DNA of 64,000 bases. It comes from Auritidibacter sp. Marseille-P8566. Its GTDB lineage: Bacteria; Actinomycetota; Actinomycetes; Actinomycetales; Microbacteriaceae. A model generated the notes under the pieces. The model did not search any database and was not told the origin of the DNA. It saw only the letters and a program-made list of their open reading frames with translations. Position numbers and translations under genes: made by a program. The stretch spans positions 218,248 to 282,247 of the forward strand of contig CAMDEE010000001.1 in assembly GCA_945895375.1 (NCBI GenBank), read 5' to 3'. Shown here in pieces: positions 1 through 9,466 of this stretch. The stretch's first letter is position 1. Each line of letters opens with the position of its first letter.

Positions 1-16
1 CTAGGCATAATAGTTA

Positions 17-1036
17 TTGTCATTATTGGGTTTAGGAGTGCTAGAAGACTTCGTAGGTCGCGAACAACAAGGGCTGAGTCAAGTGAACTATAAATCCAAG
101 GCACTTACCCTTTTGCTGGCCTGTTCCGTAGCCTCAGCGGCTAGTCCATCCATAGCTGAGGAGTACATCGGAGTTGAGGTGGAGGTTGCGAATGCTATCG
201 GAGCTCCTGAGATTAGGGCAGGGGTGAAAGTCCCCTTCGGCAAGAAGTCCGACGCGGCTATGGTGAGTTTCTCAATCAAGGGACTGGAACCTAGTAAACC
301 AGTATTATTCACAGTGTCACCATCCCCAGATGCAGTATCCCGCTTTGAATCTGACCCGCAGGGCTTACTCAACGTCAAGCTAGAACTTCCCTATGGTCTC
401 GAACCAGGACCACACGACATAGATGTTCTTACATTCTTTGGCTCTGAAGACGTTGCTGCTTCATACACTGTTGCCCGAATCTATGTCAATGACTTTGGCA
501 TTCTGACCGAGTCGGATGGCTCTTATCCGGCTGGGACCAAGCCGGCACAGGTACTTTTACCAAATTCAGAAGAACAGTTTCCAAACCCACCTACTTATCA
601 AACGATTCGTGGGACGTTGAGGGTTAGCGAACCTCAAGTAAAAATCCTGCAAGGCCTTCTACCAAGTGTTTCAGCTGTAATGTCATTCAACAACGACACC
701 AATTCGAATGTTGATTTAGAAGTAAAAATGACTCTCTTCACTCTTTTTGGAACTCCAGTCGGCGAGCCATTTTATTCGAAGATTGACAACCTTCCACCTG
801 AGGGAACTCAGGCAGTATTACTAAACTTTGCCGACTTACCGCCACTTGGTTTCTTCACGCTCAAAACAGAGTTGATTTTGCCGGACAGTTTTGTTTCAGA
901 TCAACCGGTCAAAACCTCCTATTCAAGTTCAATCTTTGCCCCAGCTCTTTCTGTTATTGGGTTACTTGTTCTGCTGCTGATTGTTGCAGCAGCAGTAAAG
1001 AGGACGAAGCGAAAATCCTATAGGCAGGTGCAGTAA
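17..1036 (+). CDS. Secreted/cell-surface protein with C-terminal TM helix (WxL-interacting/DUF916-like architecture possible)
   Basis: ORF; N-terminal hydrophobic signal (LTLLLACSVASAASPSIAEE), beta-rich body, C-terminal TM plus basic tail (LLVLLLIVAAAVKRTKRKS). TTG start uncertain. Confidence 0.6.
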   Translation: MSLLGLGVLEDFVGREQQGLSQVNYKSKALTLLLACSVASAASPSIAEEYIGVEVEVANAIGAPEIRAGVKVPFGKKSDAAMVSFSIKGLEPSKPVLFTVSPSPDAVSRFESDPQGLLNVKLELPYGLEPGPHDIDVLTFFGSEDVAASYTVARIYVNDFGILTESDGSYPAGTKPAQVLLPNSEEQFPNPPTYQTIRGTLRVSEPQVKILQGLLPSVSAVMSFNNDTNSNVDLEVKMTLFTLFGTPVGEPFYSKIDNLPPEGTQAVLLNFADLPPLGFFTLKTELILPDSFVSDQPVKTSYSSSIFAPALSVIGLLVLLLIVAAAVKRTKRKSYRQVQ

Positions 1037-1887
1037 TGAGAAGACTTGACCTGTCCTCTATGGCAAGTATCAGTAGAGGTGTTGTGACTTTGTCGCTGGC
1101 TTTCCTAATCAACTTTTTCCTAATCTCGCCATTGACTTTCGCAGCTGATCAGGTGCGCTTACAAAATGCCTTCTCTGTTCAAGTAAGTGCTGCCACTGCA
1201 CCAACTGGAGAGAAGGATTTCGAGAACTCTCTTCTCAAAGATGGAGCTCCAGTTGCCAGACTAGTAATCGATAAACTCGGCCTGGATGTGATCGTGGTTG
1301 AAGGAACTGACTCCAACACGATGCGAAGCGGGGTTGGTCACCGCAGGGATACTGTTTTGCCGGGACAAGAGGGTATGACCGTTCTATTTGGACGAGCCTG
1401 GTCGTATGGAGCGCCTTTTGGCAAACTTGCCCAACTGGAAGCAGGCGACACTTTCTTCGTTTATACAGGCCAAGGAAAGTCCGAATATGTTGTTACAGGA
1501 CTGCGTGAAGCTGGCGATAAGGGACTAGCACCAGTAAAGGCTGGAACCAACCATTTGGTTCTTACTACCGCTCAGGGAGAATTCTTTAGTCCAACTTCGG
1601 TTCTTCGAGTCGACGCCCAACTTCAAGGTATCGCTTTTGAGACAGGGCTAAGGGAAACCGAATGGGGCAGTATCCGCGCTGAGAGCCGAGAGCTTGCCAC
1701 AGATAACAGGTTTGTTTGGCTTCTAGTTTTGAATCTCCTTTTATTGCTGCTTGTGCAAATAGGTTTCATTTGGTTTGCAAGAAAGTTTGGTAGCACGAAA
1801 GCGTGGATAGTTTTTTCACCAATTCTCGGTTTAGTGCTGGTTCTCTGCATTGATCAAGCAACTCGATTACTCCCGAATTTACTCTAG
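1036..1887 (+). CDS. Sortase-like membrane protein, apparently lacking catalytic His and Cys
   Basis: ORF overlapping the upstream stop; sortase-like core (PVARLVIDKLGLDVIV..., YGAPFGKLAQLEAGDTFFVYT, HLVLTTAQ) with C-terminal TMs; expected GH and TTC positions read GR and TTA. Confidence 0.65.
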   Translation: MRRLDLSSMASISRGVVTLSLAFLINFFLISPLTFAADQVRLQNAFSVQVSAATAPTGEKDFENSLLKDGAPVARLVIDKLGLDVIVVEGTDSNTMRSGVGHRRDTVLPGQEGMTVLFGRAWSYGAPFGKLAQLEAGDTFFVYTGQGKSEYVVTGLREAGDKGLAPVKAGTNHLVLTTAQGEFFSPTSVLRVDAQLQGIAFETGLRETEWGSIRAESRELATDNRFVWLLVLNLLLLLLVQIGFIWFARKFGSTKAWIVFSPILGLVLVLCIDQATRLLPNLL

Positions 1888-1901
1888 GAAAGAAGAAGGA
1901 A

Positions 1902-2693
1902 ATGTCAGCAAACTCGAATCTAGCAACTCTTGAAGCGACAGGAATCTCAGCCTGGTTTGGCGACAGACAGGTGCTGAACAATGTCTCACTGGTCATGCCC
2001 GCCGGTGTTATCACGTCTCTAATTGGACCATCGGGTTGTGGCAAGTCAACCTTCCTTAGAATCCTCAATAGAATGCATGAGCTAGTTCCATCCGCAAGTT
2101 TGGCTGGCGAGGTAAAACTTGATGGTGAAGATGTCTATGATCCAAACAAGAAAATTACTGAGGCACGAAGAAACATCGGAATGGTCTTCCAAAAGCCAAA
2201 CCCGTTCCCTGCGATGTCAATCTACGACAACGTTATTGCAGGGCTCAAGCTCACAGGTGTTGAAGCGGATCGTGACACTAAAGATGAACTAGTACAAACT
2301 TCACTGGAACGTGCGGGACTCTGGAATGAAGTAAAGAACCGCCTTAGAGCTCCAGGTGGTGGCCTATCAGGCGGTCAACAGCAACGACTCTGTATCGCGA
2401 GATCCCTTGCCATTAAACCCCGTGTTCTGCTAATGGACGAACCTTGTTCAGCGCTCGATCCAACTTCGACAAGAGTCATTGAAGAAACTATGCTCGAGTT
2501 GGTTCAGGATGTGACTATCGTAATTGTTACTCACAACATGCAACAGGCACAAAGAGTTTCTCAGCAGTGTGCTTTCTTCTTAGCCTCGCAAGGCACACCC
2601 GGGGTTATTGTCGAGTACGGTGACACTGATGCTATGTTTAGTTTCCCTCAGGACCCTAGAACCACGGACTATGTGAATGGTCGATTTGGCTAG
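1902..2693 (+). CDS. pstB: Phosphate ABC transporter ATP-binding protein
   Basis: Walker A GPSGCGKST, signature LSGGQQQR, Walker B VLLMDEPCSALDP; PstB-type GMVFQKPNPFPAMSIYDNV. Confidence 0.9.
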   Translation: MSANSNLATLEATGISAWFGDRQVLNNVSLVMPAGVITSLIGPSGCGKSTFLRILNRMHELVPSASLAGEVKLDGEDVYDPNKKITEARRNIGMVFQKPNPFPAMSIYDNVIAGLKLTGVEADRDTKDELVQTSLERAGLWNEVKNRLRAPGGGLSGGQQQRLCIARSLAIKPRVLLMDEPCSALDPTSTRVIEETMLELVQDVTIVIVTHNMQQAQRVSQQCAFFLASQGTPGVIVEYGDTDAMFSFPQDPRTTDYVNGRFG

Positions 2694-2713
2694 AAGCTAG
2701 GTCGGCACTTGAT

Positions 2714-4561
2714 TTATTTGACCGCAGTCTTGGTAAAAATCTCAAAGCCAAATGCAGGAAGTGTTAGCTCGTAGGATGTGGCAGTCATTCTGACTGACCT
2801 ACCATCCGAATATTTGAATTGAGTTCCGGTAACCCCCGAATTGAATCTGGCCTTGAGTGTTTTACTGCTCAGATTGACAACCACCAAAACAGTATTTGTT
2901 GATGTGGATCTACTGAACGCGAAGAGGCTGTTAGATGTGGTTGTTAGGACACGAGCTGTCCCACCAAATTTTTCATTGAAGAGCGCGGCATTTGCCTTTT
3001 TGAGCTTAATAAGTTTTTGGTACTGAGCAAAAGTAGCAGGTGCTCTTGTGGGCCAAACAATGAAGTCACTATCAAATGGCTTGAGAGCCTTAATGGAACC
3101 AACCTCTTGACCTTGAAAAATAACCGGAGCTCCAGGCATGGTAAAACTCAACATCGCAGCAGCACTCAGAGAGGCCGCAAACCTTGCGGTTTCAGTTTTT
3201 CCAGCCTCCATGGTCTTATAACTGCTCAAGTGATTGAGGGGCAGGGAAGGCGATTTGTATTTAGACACCTCTGAATTCAACAAGGTTGTTAGCTGGGCTT
3301 TCGTTCTGGTGCCTGTGCGCAGAAGAGCGAGAGAGTCCAGCAACGTGCTGTTGGAGGTTAGCGTGAGGCTGTTGGTGAAGTAACCACTTTTTATCTCATC
3401 AGTTGTACCCAGAGCTAGGCTTTTTGTACGCTGCAGCCTAAAGGTTAGCTCGTCCAGAAAATCCCTAGGAACAGATGTGGCACCAGAGAAAATGAATCCA
3501 TCGATGTCGTAGCCCGTAACCCAGCTCTTGAGGTCTTCAATCATCGCTTGTCGAAGTTCCTCTTGCTGGTATTCGTAGTATGACAAATATTCTTTCGAAG
3601 GAACTGGCTCTAAGTTGAATGCGCTATTTCTCTTGAACCAGCTTGATTTTGAGACTGACCACTGATGATCTATCGCCGCTGTCTCCAACGGTACAGTGAG
3701 CAAAACCTTCAATCCAGACGCCTTAGCCGAAGTCATGAACGACTTGAAACTAGTGGCAGTTCCTAGCGATGGATTCACTTTGGAAAGGTCTGTGCTGGCA
3801 AAAACCGAACCCAGAGTTCCCACCATTTTACTTTTACCGATCGGGAAAATTGGATTGATGATTACAGCTTCGACGCCGAGCGTTTTTAGCTCTTTGAGGC
3901 GGGCAGCAGCTCCGGCGAAGTTCCTTGTCGCAGAGTACTGCCTAATATTCATTTCATAGAATACGCTGTCATTCATCCAGGTTGGGTTCACAGCTGGTCG
4001 CAGAGAACCTGCGACATTGGCCGTCATGTACATCGCTACCCTTTTACCCACAGCCACATTTCCCGTGCCAAGGGTGGTTTGGACCAATATGGCGGCCTTG
4101 TATCCTCCTGGGTACGCGTCTTTAGGCACGGTAATTTCGATAGGAACCACTACCGACTTACCAGCAGCAACGGTGACGTTGAAATCAGCGGCTTTCTTGG
4201 ATCCAAAAAGAGCCCAACTAGCCATACCAAAAGGCTTAGAATCAGTCGCGGAGATAAGTGTGGTTTGCCCATCTTCTGCAAGTTGAGTGAATCGGGCAAA
4301 GACTAGAAGTACCAGTGATCTACTACCTGTATTGCTGATTAACACATTGTCTGACTTCTTAGCGCCAACGCTGAGCGAGCCAAATTCGATCTGGGTGCGC
4401 GACGAGTCAGCTTTACCGTCTTTAGCCGCGGATATTGAGAAAACGTCATTTCCGAAAGCAGGTGATGCATAGTGAGGAGATAAGGTAGTCGAGCTGATTG
4501 CCAGAACAGACATAGCCGAGAGCCAAATAGCTAGCCTGCCTCGTTGCTTACCCATAATCAC
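2714..4561 (-). CDS. Secreted GH13 (alpha-amylase)-like protein with N-terminal beta domain; likely catalytically degenerate
   Basis: Signal peptide; NDSVFYEMNIRQYSATRNFAGAAARLKELKTLGVEAVIINPIFP is GH13-like; SFTMPGAPVIFQGQEVG near C-terminus; catalytic motifs altered. Confidence 0.7.
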   Translation of the reverse strand: MIMGKQRGRLAIWLSAMSVLAISSTTLSPHYASPAFGNDVFSISAAKDGKADSSRTQIEFGSLSVGAKKSDNVLISNTGSRSLVLLVFARFTQLAEDGQTTLISATDSKPFGMASWALFGSKKAADFNVTVAAGKSVVVPIEITVPKDAYPGGYKAAILVQTTLGTGNVAVGKRVAMYMTANVAGSLRPAVNPTWMNDSVFYEMNIRQYSATRNFAGAAARLKELKTLGVEAVIINPIFPIGKSKMVGTLGSVFASTDLSKVNPSLGTATSFKSFMTSAKASGLKVLLTVPLETAAIDHQWSVSKSSWFKRNSAFNLEPVPSKEYLSYYEYQQEELRQAMIEDLKSWVTGYDIDGFIFSGATSVPRDFLDELTFRLQRTKSLALGTTDEIKSGYFTNSLTLTSNSTLLDSLALLRTGTRTKAQLTTLLNSEVSKYKSPSLPLNHLSSYKTMEAGKTETARFAASLSAAAMLSFTMPGAPVIFQGQEVGSIKALKPFDSDFIVWPTRAPATFAQYQKLIKLKKANAALFNEKFGGTARVLTTTSNSLFAFSRSTSTNTVLVVVNLSSKTLKARFNSGVTGTQFKYSDGRSVRMTATSYELTLPAFGFEIFTKTAVK

Positions 4562-4575
4562 AGCTTAAATCTAAG

Positions 4576-6492
4576 CTACTTGACCTGCTTCGTTGAGTAA
4601 ATTAGGTATCCATTGGCTGGGATGGAAACAGTCTGCGAACTAGCAAGAGAGATCTTTTTGCCGGTTGCAAAATCATAAACCGTGAGCTTTGATCCAAACG
4701 AAACCTTAGTTGTTATAGCCTTAGCACTCAAGTTGGTTAGGTAGAACACAGTTCCCGCAGAACTTGAACGCTTGAATGCGAACACGGACTTGGATGCTGC
4801 CGTAACGCTTGTAGCAGTTCCAGATAGCAGGACGGTGTTAGTCTTTCTCAACTTGGAAAGCTTCGTGATTAGTGCTGTCGTTGCAGGAGCTTTAGTAGGC
4901 CAGCTAATTGAATCGACGTCAAATGGCTTTAAAGCTTTAGCTAAAGCGATCTCTTGTCCAGCATTCAGCAAAGGAGCACCTGGAGCCACAAAGGTAAGGG
5001 CGATAGCGCTGTTCAGATACTTGCCAAATCTGGTTGCATCTGTTTTGCCGAGAGAGGCTGTGACTGAGTCCGTGGTGAAGTTCAGGTTCGTTGAAGTCTT
5101 ACCTGAGGTGCCAAGGTTCTTCAAGGCAGTCGCCCAGGTTGAACTAGACGTGTTTCCCTTCGACAGGGTTCCCAGGGTTGTCAAGAAGTCGCTTCTTTTC
5201 ACAACGCTAAAGGCGTTCTTGGTTTGACTTGAGGTGACAGGGCTGTTGGTTAGAAAGACAATAGGACGTACTAGGTTAATCCTGTAGGCCGCCTCGTTCC
5301 AAAACTCAGAAGTTTGCTTTGAAGCGTTAGCTGAGGCGATTCCGTCAAATTCAAACTTCGTTACCCAGTTCTTCATCTGAGTAATTAGCTCAGCTCTTAA
5401 CTCTGGAACGCTGTAATCAAGCATCGTTGCGTACGGCATGCCTGCAGGACGTACGGCGTTTAGGCCGCTGTATTGGAACCAATCAGGCTTTTCGCTAACC
5501 CAGGTTGAGTCATTACCGATGTGACCTGATACCCAAGTCAGGACAACCTTGATCTCTGCAGCATGAGCCGCTGAGATTAGTTCGATCAAATCGGCTTCAG
5601 TTCCAAGCGCTTCATTTATTGATGCAGTAGTGCTAGGTGCATAAATGTTGCCAATAGTGCCTGGTTTTCCAGTCTGTGAAACTGGGAAGATTGGTTCGAG
5701 CACTATCACACCAACGCCCAATGCTTTCAGTGCCGAGATTCTTGCGGTCACACCTTTGAAGTCTCTAGTTGAACTGAAGGTTCTGACATCTAAGTTGTAA
5801 TACAACGAGTTTTTAGACCAAGTTGTCGAAGTTGCTGGGCTAAGTGTAAGACCTTCAGTACCAAGTCCTAGGGTCGGATCCACTTCACCACCGTCATCGC
5901 CACCACCGTCATCGCCACCACCGTCGCCACCACCGGAGCCGTCGCTATTTGGTAATGCTTTCCAAGCTCCGGTCCCTGCGGTTACATCAATGTATCGGTA
6001 CCAGGAATTGATTACTGTTACACCGTTGTTTGTAGTACAAGCAACACCCAGGCTGTACTGCCCACCGACTGACTTGATGGATGACTGAGGCAACAGAATA
6101 GGAATAATGTTGGCTGCTGGAGTGAAATTAACTTCTAGCAGGTTCTTCGATCCAGCAGGGAAAATCTGTGATGCCGCAGCGTTCCAACCGGTTAGGCCGA
6201 CTCGTTCCTGCCCCCGGTTAGATATAAAGGTGTATGCACCAGTAGCAGAAGCAGGGCAGGTGAACGCATCGCTAGCGTTCTCGGCCGATTCCGATGCATA
6301 AACCTCAGCATCAAAAGCCCAAGAGAAGTCTGTTTGTTCAAGATTGTAAGAACCGTTGTATAGATACACTGGCCCGTCGGAACCTGTCGTGAACTGAGCA
6401 TTACTCGGGCTGGTGTGTATGAAGTAGGCGACCGAAGCCACGGCGATAGCCAGAGCTGTAGCGGAAGAGACCACCTTGTGTTTGAGGGACAT
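4576..6492 (-). CDS. Secreted GH13-like protein with Gly/Asp-rich linker; likely catalytically degenerate; paralogue of the 2714-4561 product
   Basis: Signal peptide; NSLYYNLDVRTFSSTRDFKGVTARISALKALGVGVIVLEPIFP; linker GSGGGDGGGDDGGGDDGGEVDP; FVAPGAPLLNAGQEIA. Confidence 0.7.
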   Translation of the reverse strand: MSLKHKVVSSATALAIAVASVAYFIHTSPSNAQFTTGSDGPVYLYNGSYNLEQTDFSWAFDAEVYASESAENASDAFTCPASATGAYTFISNRGQERVGLTGWNAAASQIFPAGSKNLLEVNFTPAANIIPILLPQSSIKSVGGQYSLGVACTTNNGVTVINSWYRYIDVTAGTGAWKALPNSDGSGGGDGGGDDGGGDDGGEVDPTLGLGTEGLTLSPATSTTWSKNSLYYNLDVRTFSSTRDFKGVTARISALKALGVGVIVLEPIFPVSQTGKPGTIGNIYAPSTTASINEALGTEADLIELISAAHAAEIKVVLTWVSGHIGNDSTWVSEKPDWFQYSGLNAVRPAGMPYATMLDYSVPELRAELITQMKNWVTKFEFDGIASANASKQTSEFWNEAAYRINLVRPIVFLTNSPVTSSQTKNAFSVVKRSDFLTTLGTLSKGNTSSSTWATALKNLGTSGKTSTNLNFTTDSVTASLGKTDATRFGKYLNSAIALTFVAPGAPLLNAGQEIALAKALKPFDVDSISWPTKAPATTALITKLSKLRKTNTVLLSGTATSVTAASKSVFAFKRSSSAGTVFYLTNLSAKAITTKVSFGSKLTVYDFATGKKISLASSQTVSIPANGYLIYSTKQVK

Positions 6493-6497
6493 ACTTC

Positions 6498-6520
6498 TCC
6501 TAACTGAATTCCTGTTAGGA
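6498..6520 (-). promoter_or_regulatory. Hairpin overlapping the likely ribosome-binding site of the 4576-6492 gene
   Basis: Minus strand TCCTAAC-AGGAATTCA-GTTAGGA, 7 bp perfect arms; 3' arm runs into AGGAGAAG just before ATG at 6492. Confidence 0.5.
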
Positions 6521-6649
6521 ATCTAAGTCTTATAGGTTTCGAAGTGGTGTCGCAACGGTTAACAGAAAGTGCCAAATTAAGGGGTTTTAGCCTGAAAATC
6601 CAACCTATTTGCCCAATATGTGAGGATTACCAGATCCCAACGACTAGGC

Positions 6650-6709
6650 CTAGAGTCGAAAGCCGATCTTTTAGACATCGGCTAAACTCTAGATGAGGCA
6701 GTTTAGCCT
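6650..6709 (+). promoter_or_regulatory. Structured leader/operator region upstream of purA (two hairpins)
   Basis: CTAGAGT-cgaa-AGCCGAT-cttttagac-ATCGGCT-aa-ACTCTAG (6650-6692) followed by AGGC-agttta-GCCT (6696-6709). Confidence 0.5.
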
Positions 6710-6744
6710 TTAATCCTTATGTATAGTGCAGAAAAGAGTTTGCC

Positions 6745-8031
6745 ATGCCTGCTTTTGTGATTGTGGGCGCTCAGTGGGGCGATGAGGGCAAGGGTAAAGC
6801 TACAGACCTGTTGGCTGAACACATCGAATATGTTGTGAAATTCAACGGTGGTAACAACGCAGGTCACACCGTTGTCATTGGTAATGAAAAGTATGCATTG
6901 CATCTTCTACCTTCTGGAATCTTAACCCCAGGAGTTATTCCGGTTATTTCTAACGGCGTAGTAATCGATCTGCACGTGTTGTTTGAAGAGCTAGATGCGC
7001 TGAACGCTCGAGGAATCGACACTAGTCGTCTTCGTGTTTCTGCTAACGCCCATGTCATTACTCCCTATCACGTGTCACTTGATAAGACCACAGAACGTTT
7101 CTTGGGCAAGAGAGCGATTGGAACAACTGGTCGGGGTATTGGTCCAACGTATGCAGACAAGATCAACCGCGTAGGTATTCGTATTCAAGACTTGTTCGAT
7201 GAATCTATTCTTCGCCAAAAAGTTGAGGCAGCTTTGGTTCAGAAGAACCAGTTGCTTTCTAAGGTTTATAACCGTGCTGCTATCCGAGTTGAAGAAGTTG
7301 TTTCGGAACTGCTTTCTTACACAGAACGTCTACGCCCAATGGTCGCCGACACTGCACTTGAACTACACCAAGCAATCGAGGCTGGCAAGAATGTGTTGTT
7401 CGAAGGTGGCCAGGCAACAATGCTTGATGTTGACCACGGAACATACCCTTTTGTAACCTCGTCAAACGCAACTGCAGGCGGAGCTGCAACTGGTTCAGGT
7501 ATTGGTCCTGGACTATTCCAAAACGTGATTGGAATTGTTAAGGCGTACACAACTCGTGTTGGCGCAGGCCCTTTCCCTACAGAACTTTTTGATGAGTGGG
7601 GAGAGCTACTTCGTAAGACAGGTCACGAGTTCGGAACAACTACCGGTCGCCCAAGACGATGTGGGTGGTATGACGCTCCGATTGCGAGATACTCTGCACG
7701 AATCAACGGTTTGACTGATTTTGTTTTGACCAAGCTAGATGTTCTAACTGGAATCAAAGAGATTCCCGTTTGTGTTGCATATGATGTTGATGGCAAGAGA
7801 GTGGAGGAAGTTCCTGTTTCACAATCTGATTTCCATCACGCTAAGCCGATCTATGAAAACTTTCCAGGTTGGGATGAAGACATCACAGGTTGCAGAACTT
7901 TCGAAGAACTTCCTAAGAATGCTCAAGACTATGTAAGAGCTATCGAGAAGATGAGCAACTGCAGAATCTCAGCCATTGGTGTCGGCCCTGCTCGTGATGC
8001 AACTATCGTGTTGCACAACATGCTTGGCTAA
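6745..8031 (+). CDS. purA: Adenylosuccinate synthase
   Basis: [25 protein letters not shown], full-length conserved sequence. Confidence 0.97.
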   Translation: MPAFVIVGAQWGDEGKGKATDLLAEHIEYVVKFNGGNNAGHTVVIGNEKYALHLLPSGILTPGVIPVISNGVVIDLHVLFEELDALNARGIDTSRLRVSANAHVITPYHVSLDKTTERFLGKRAIGTTGRGIGPTYADKINRVGIRIQDLFDESILRQKVEAALVQKNQLLSKVYNRAAIRVEEVVSELLSYTERLRPMVADTALELHQAIEAGKNVLFEGGQATMLDVDHGTYPFVTSSNATAGGAATGSGIGPGLFQNVIGIVKAYTTRVGAGPFPTELFDEWGELLRKTGHEFGTTTGRPRRCGWYDAPIARYSARINGLTDFVLTKLDVLTGIKEIPVCVAYDVDGKRVEEVPVSQSDFHHAKPIYENFPGWDEDITGCRTFEELPKNAQDYVRAIEKMSNCRISAIGVGPARDATIVLHNMLG

Positions 8032-8474
8032 TACTCGCCCTCTTCTTCGTTATAAGAATCATTACCTTCGTAATACATAGCTGCAGCATTTTCAATTTCA
8101 GGATCTGGTTCAGCCACAGGTGCTGCCGGTTGAGCATCTGGTTTAAGAATGTATGCAGCAGCTGTACCTGCAGCGGCAGCAGCGATGATTGAAGATGCGC
8201 CACCCCTCTCATCAAAAGGTCGGCCGTTTGGTTGGTGGTGATGCACAATGTCATCTTCCGAAATCTGACCTTGTCTATTTAGGGCGGCGTTACGCCTTTG
8301 ATTGCGTTCTGGGTTATTGAGCGCTTTGCGCTTGTTGCCATTGATCAGCCCTAGAACAAAGGCACCTAAAAGGATGATCAGGATCACCCAAAAGAACGCT
8401 GGATTTTGAATTAGGAAAGCTATTCCCAATAGAACTGCGAAGACTCCAAAGAATCCCAGTAGTAGTGATTTCAT
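8028..8474 (-). CDS. Hypothetical membrane protein
   Basis: ORF with two N-terminal TM segments; 4-nt convergent overlap with purA. Confidence 0.6.
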   Translation of the reverse strand: MKSLLLGFFGVFAVLLGIAFLIQNPAFFWVILIILLGAFVLGLINGNKRKALNNPERNQRRNAALNRQGQISEDDIVHHHQPNGRPFDERGGASSIIAAAAAGTAAAYILKPDAQPAAPVAEPDPEIENAAAMYYEGNDSYNEEEGEY

Positions 8475-8481
8475 TTACTTA

Positions 8482-8631
8482 TTACCATCCTCTACGTTTA
8501 AGGTAGTTAACTATCAGAACAATAGGGGTTCCCACTAACAGAAGGAAAAGTAAGGGCGGGAACGATATAGCGCTCAAGATCGCGACAGTCCAAACAAAGA
8601 ACCAAAAAAGGCCCTTGATACAACCACCCAT
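8482..8631 (-). CDS. Small membrane protein (49 aa), below the supplied ORF cutoff
   Basis: My translation: MGGCIKGLFWFFVWTVAILSAISFPPLLFLLLVGTPIVLIVNYLKRRGW; 7 nt upstream of the 8474 start. Confidence 0.55.
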   Translation of the reverse strand: MGGCIKGLFWFFVWTVAILSAISFPPLLFLLLVGTPIVLIVNYLKRRGW

Positions 8632-8689
8632 TTGTTGCCCTAACTGTTAGTTGTCACAAACACTAGCCGAGACCTAGGACAATTGAGAT

Positions 8690-9202
8690 GTGCAAGATTT
8701 CGACGATTTCCAAGAAGACCAGGTCCGGCTTAACCCACCTGCTGGCAGGGCAAGCCTGGTCGGGATCCTCTACTACCCAGACATTCTCGATCTAAGGTTT
8801 GCAGGCTACGAACTAGAAAGATTCGAAGGTCTCCTGGTCGCTATGGACTCAGCTACCTTCAGAAGAGCACTGGCCATAACAAGCATGTTGCATAGGTCTG
8901 ACGCTTCCCCAATCTGGAACGCTAAACGAGCCTATCAAGTTGAGCTGTTAGTACTAGATACTTTGCATGAGTATGGTCTTCACCAAGTCCCTCAGTTACT
9001 AAGAAGAATTCTTGGCAGAGTATATGAAGACGAAACACAAAATTTCCTAACAATAGATCTAGTAACAGCCTTCTACTGGGCATGCCTTGCTCAAGTAGCT
9101 GATGACTATGTTTGGAGAGAACCAAGGCTTGCGGAATGGTCAGAGTATTTGAGCTACCCGGTAAAGAACGTATTCGGGCTGCACGAATTGTTTAGACTGT
9201 AA
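8690..9202 (+). CDS. Hypothetical protein
   Basis: ORF in a non-overlapped interval; GTG start. Confidence 0.55.
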   Translation: MQDFDDFQEDQVRLNPPAGRASLVGILYYPDILDLRFAGYELERFEGLLVAMDSATFRRALAITSMLHRSDASPIWNAKRAYQVELLVLDTLHEYGLHQVPQLLRRILGRVYEDETQNFLTIDLVTAFYWACLAQVADDYVWREPRLAEWSEYLSYPVKNVFGLHELFRL

Positions 9203-9214
9203 AGTTGAGTCAAC

Positions 9215-9466
9215 ATGTCACCATCTAAAACTTCAACACTCACGTCGGACATCACTCATTTGGAGTTCAATGTAACCTGCGATTACTTGGAGTGTGAAGG
9301 GATAGCTACCCACCGTCTGATCTGTGCAGCTTGCAAGCAGTTCGAATTTATGTGCTCTCCGCACACCCAAGCCGCAAAGAAAGCGCCGAAGGGTAGCTGG
9401 ATTGTGTTCGACAAGTCATGCAAACATAGAGTGGATATGTTCCACTGCGGGAAAGAACCTATTTAG
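9215..9466 (+). CDS. Small Cys-rich protein, putative zinc-binding
   Basis: ORF; CDYLECEG...CAACKQFEFMCSPH. Confidence 0.5.
   Translation: MSPSKTSTLTSDITHLEFNVTCDYLECEGIATHRLICAACKQFEFMCSPHTQAAKKAPKGSWIVFDKSCKHRVDMFHCGKEPI

Noticed and set aside
5880-5940. Short ccaccgtcatcgccaccacc repeats as a microsatellite element
   Set aside because: Explained as the coding sequence for the Gly/Asp linker of the GH13-like protein; may still be slippage-prone.
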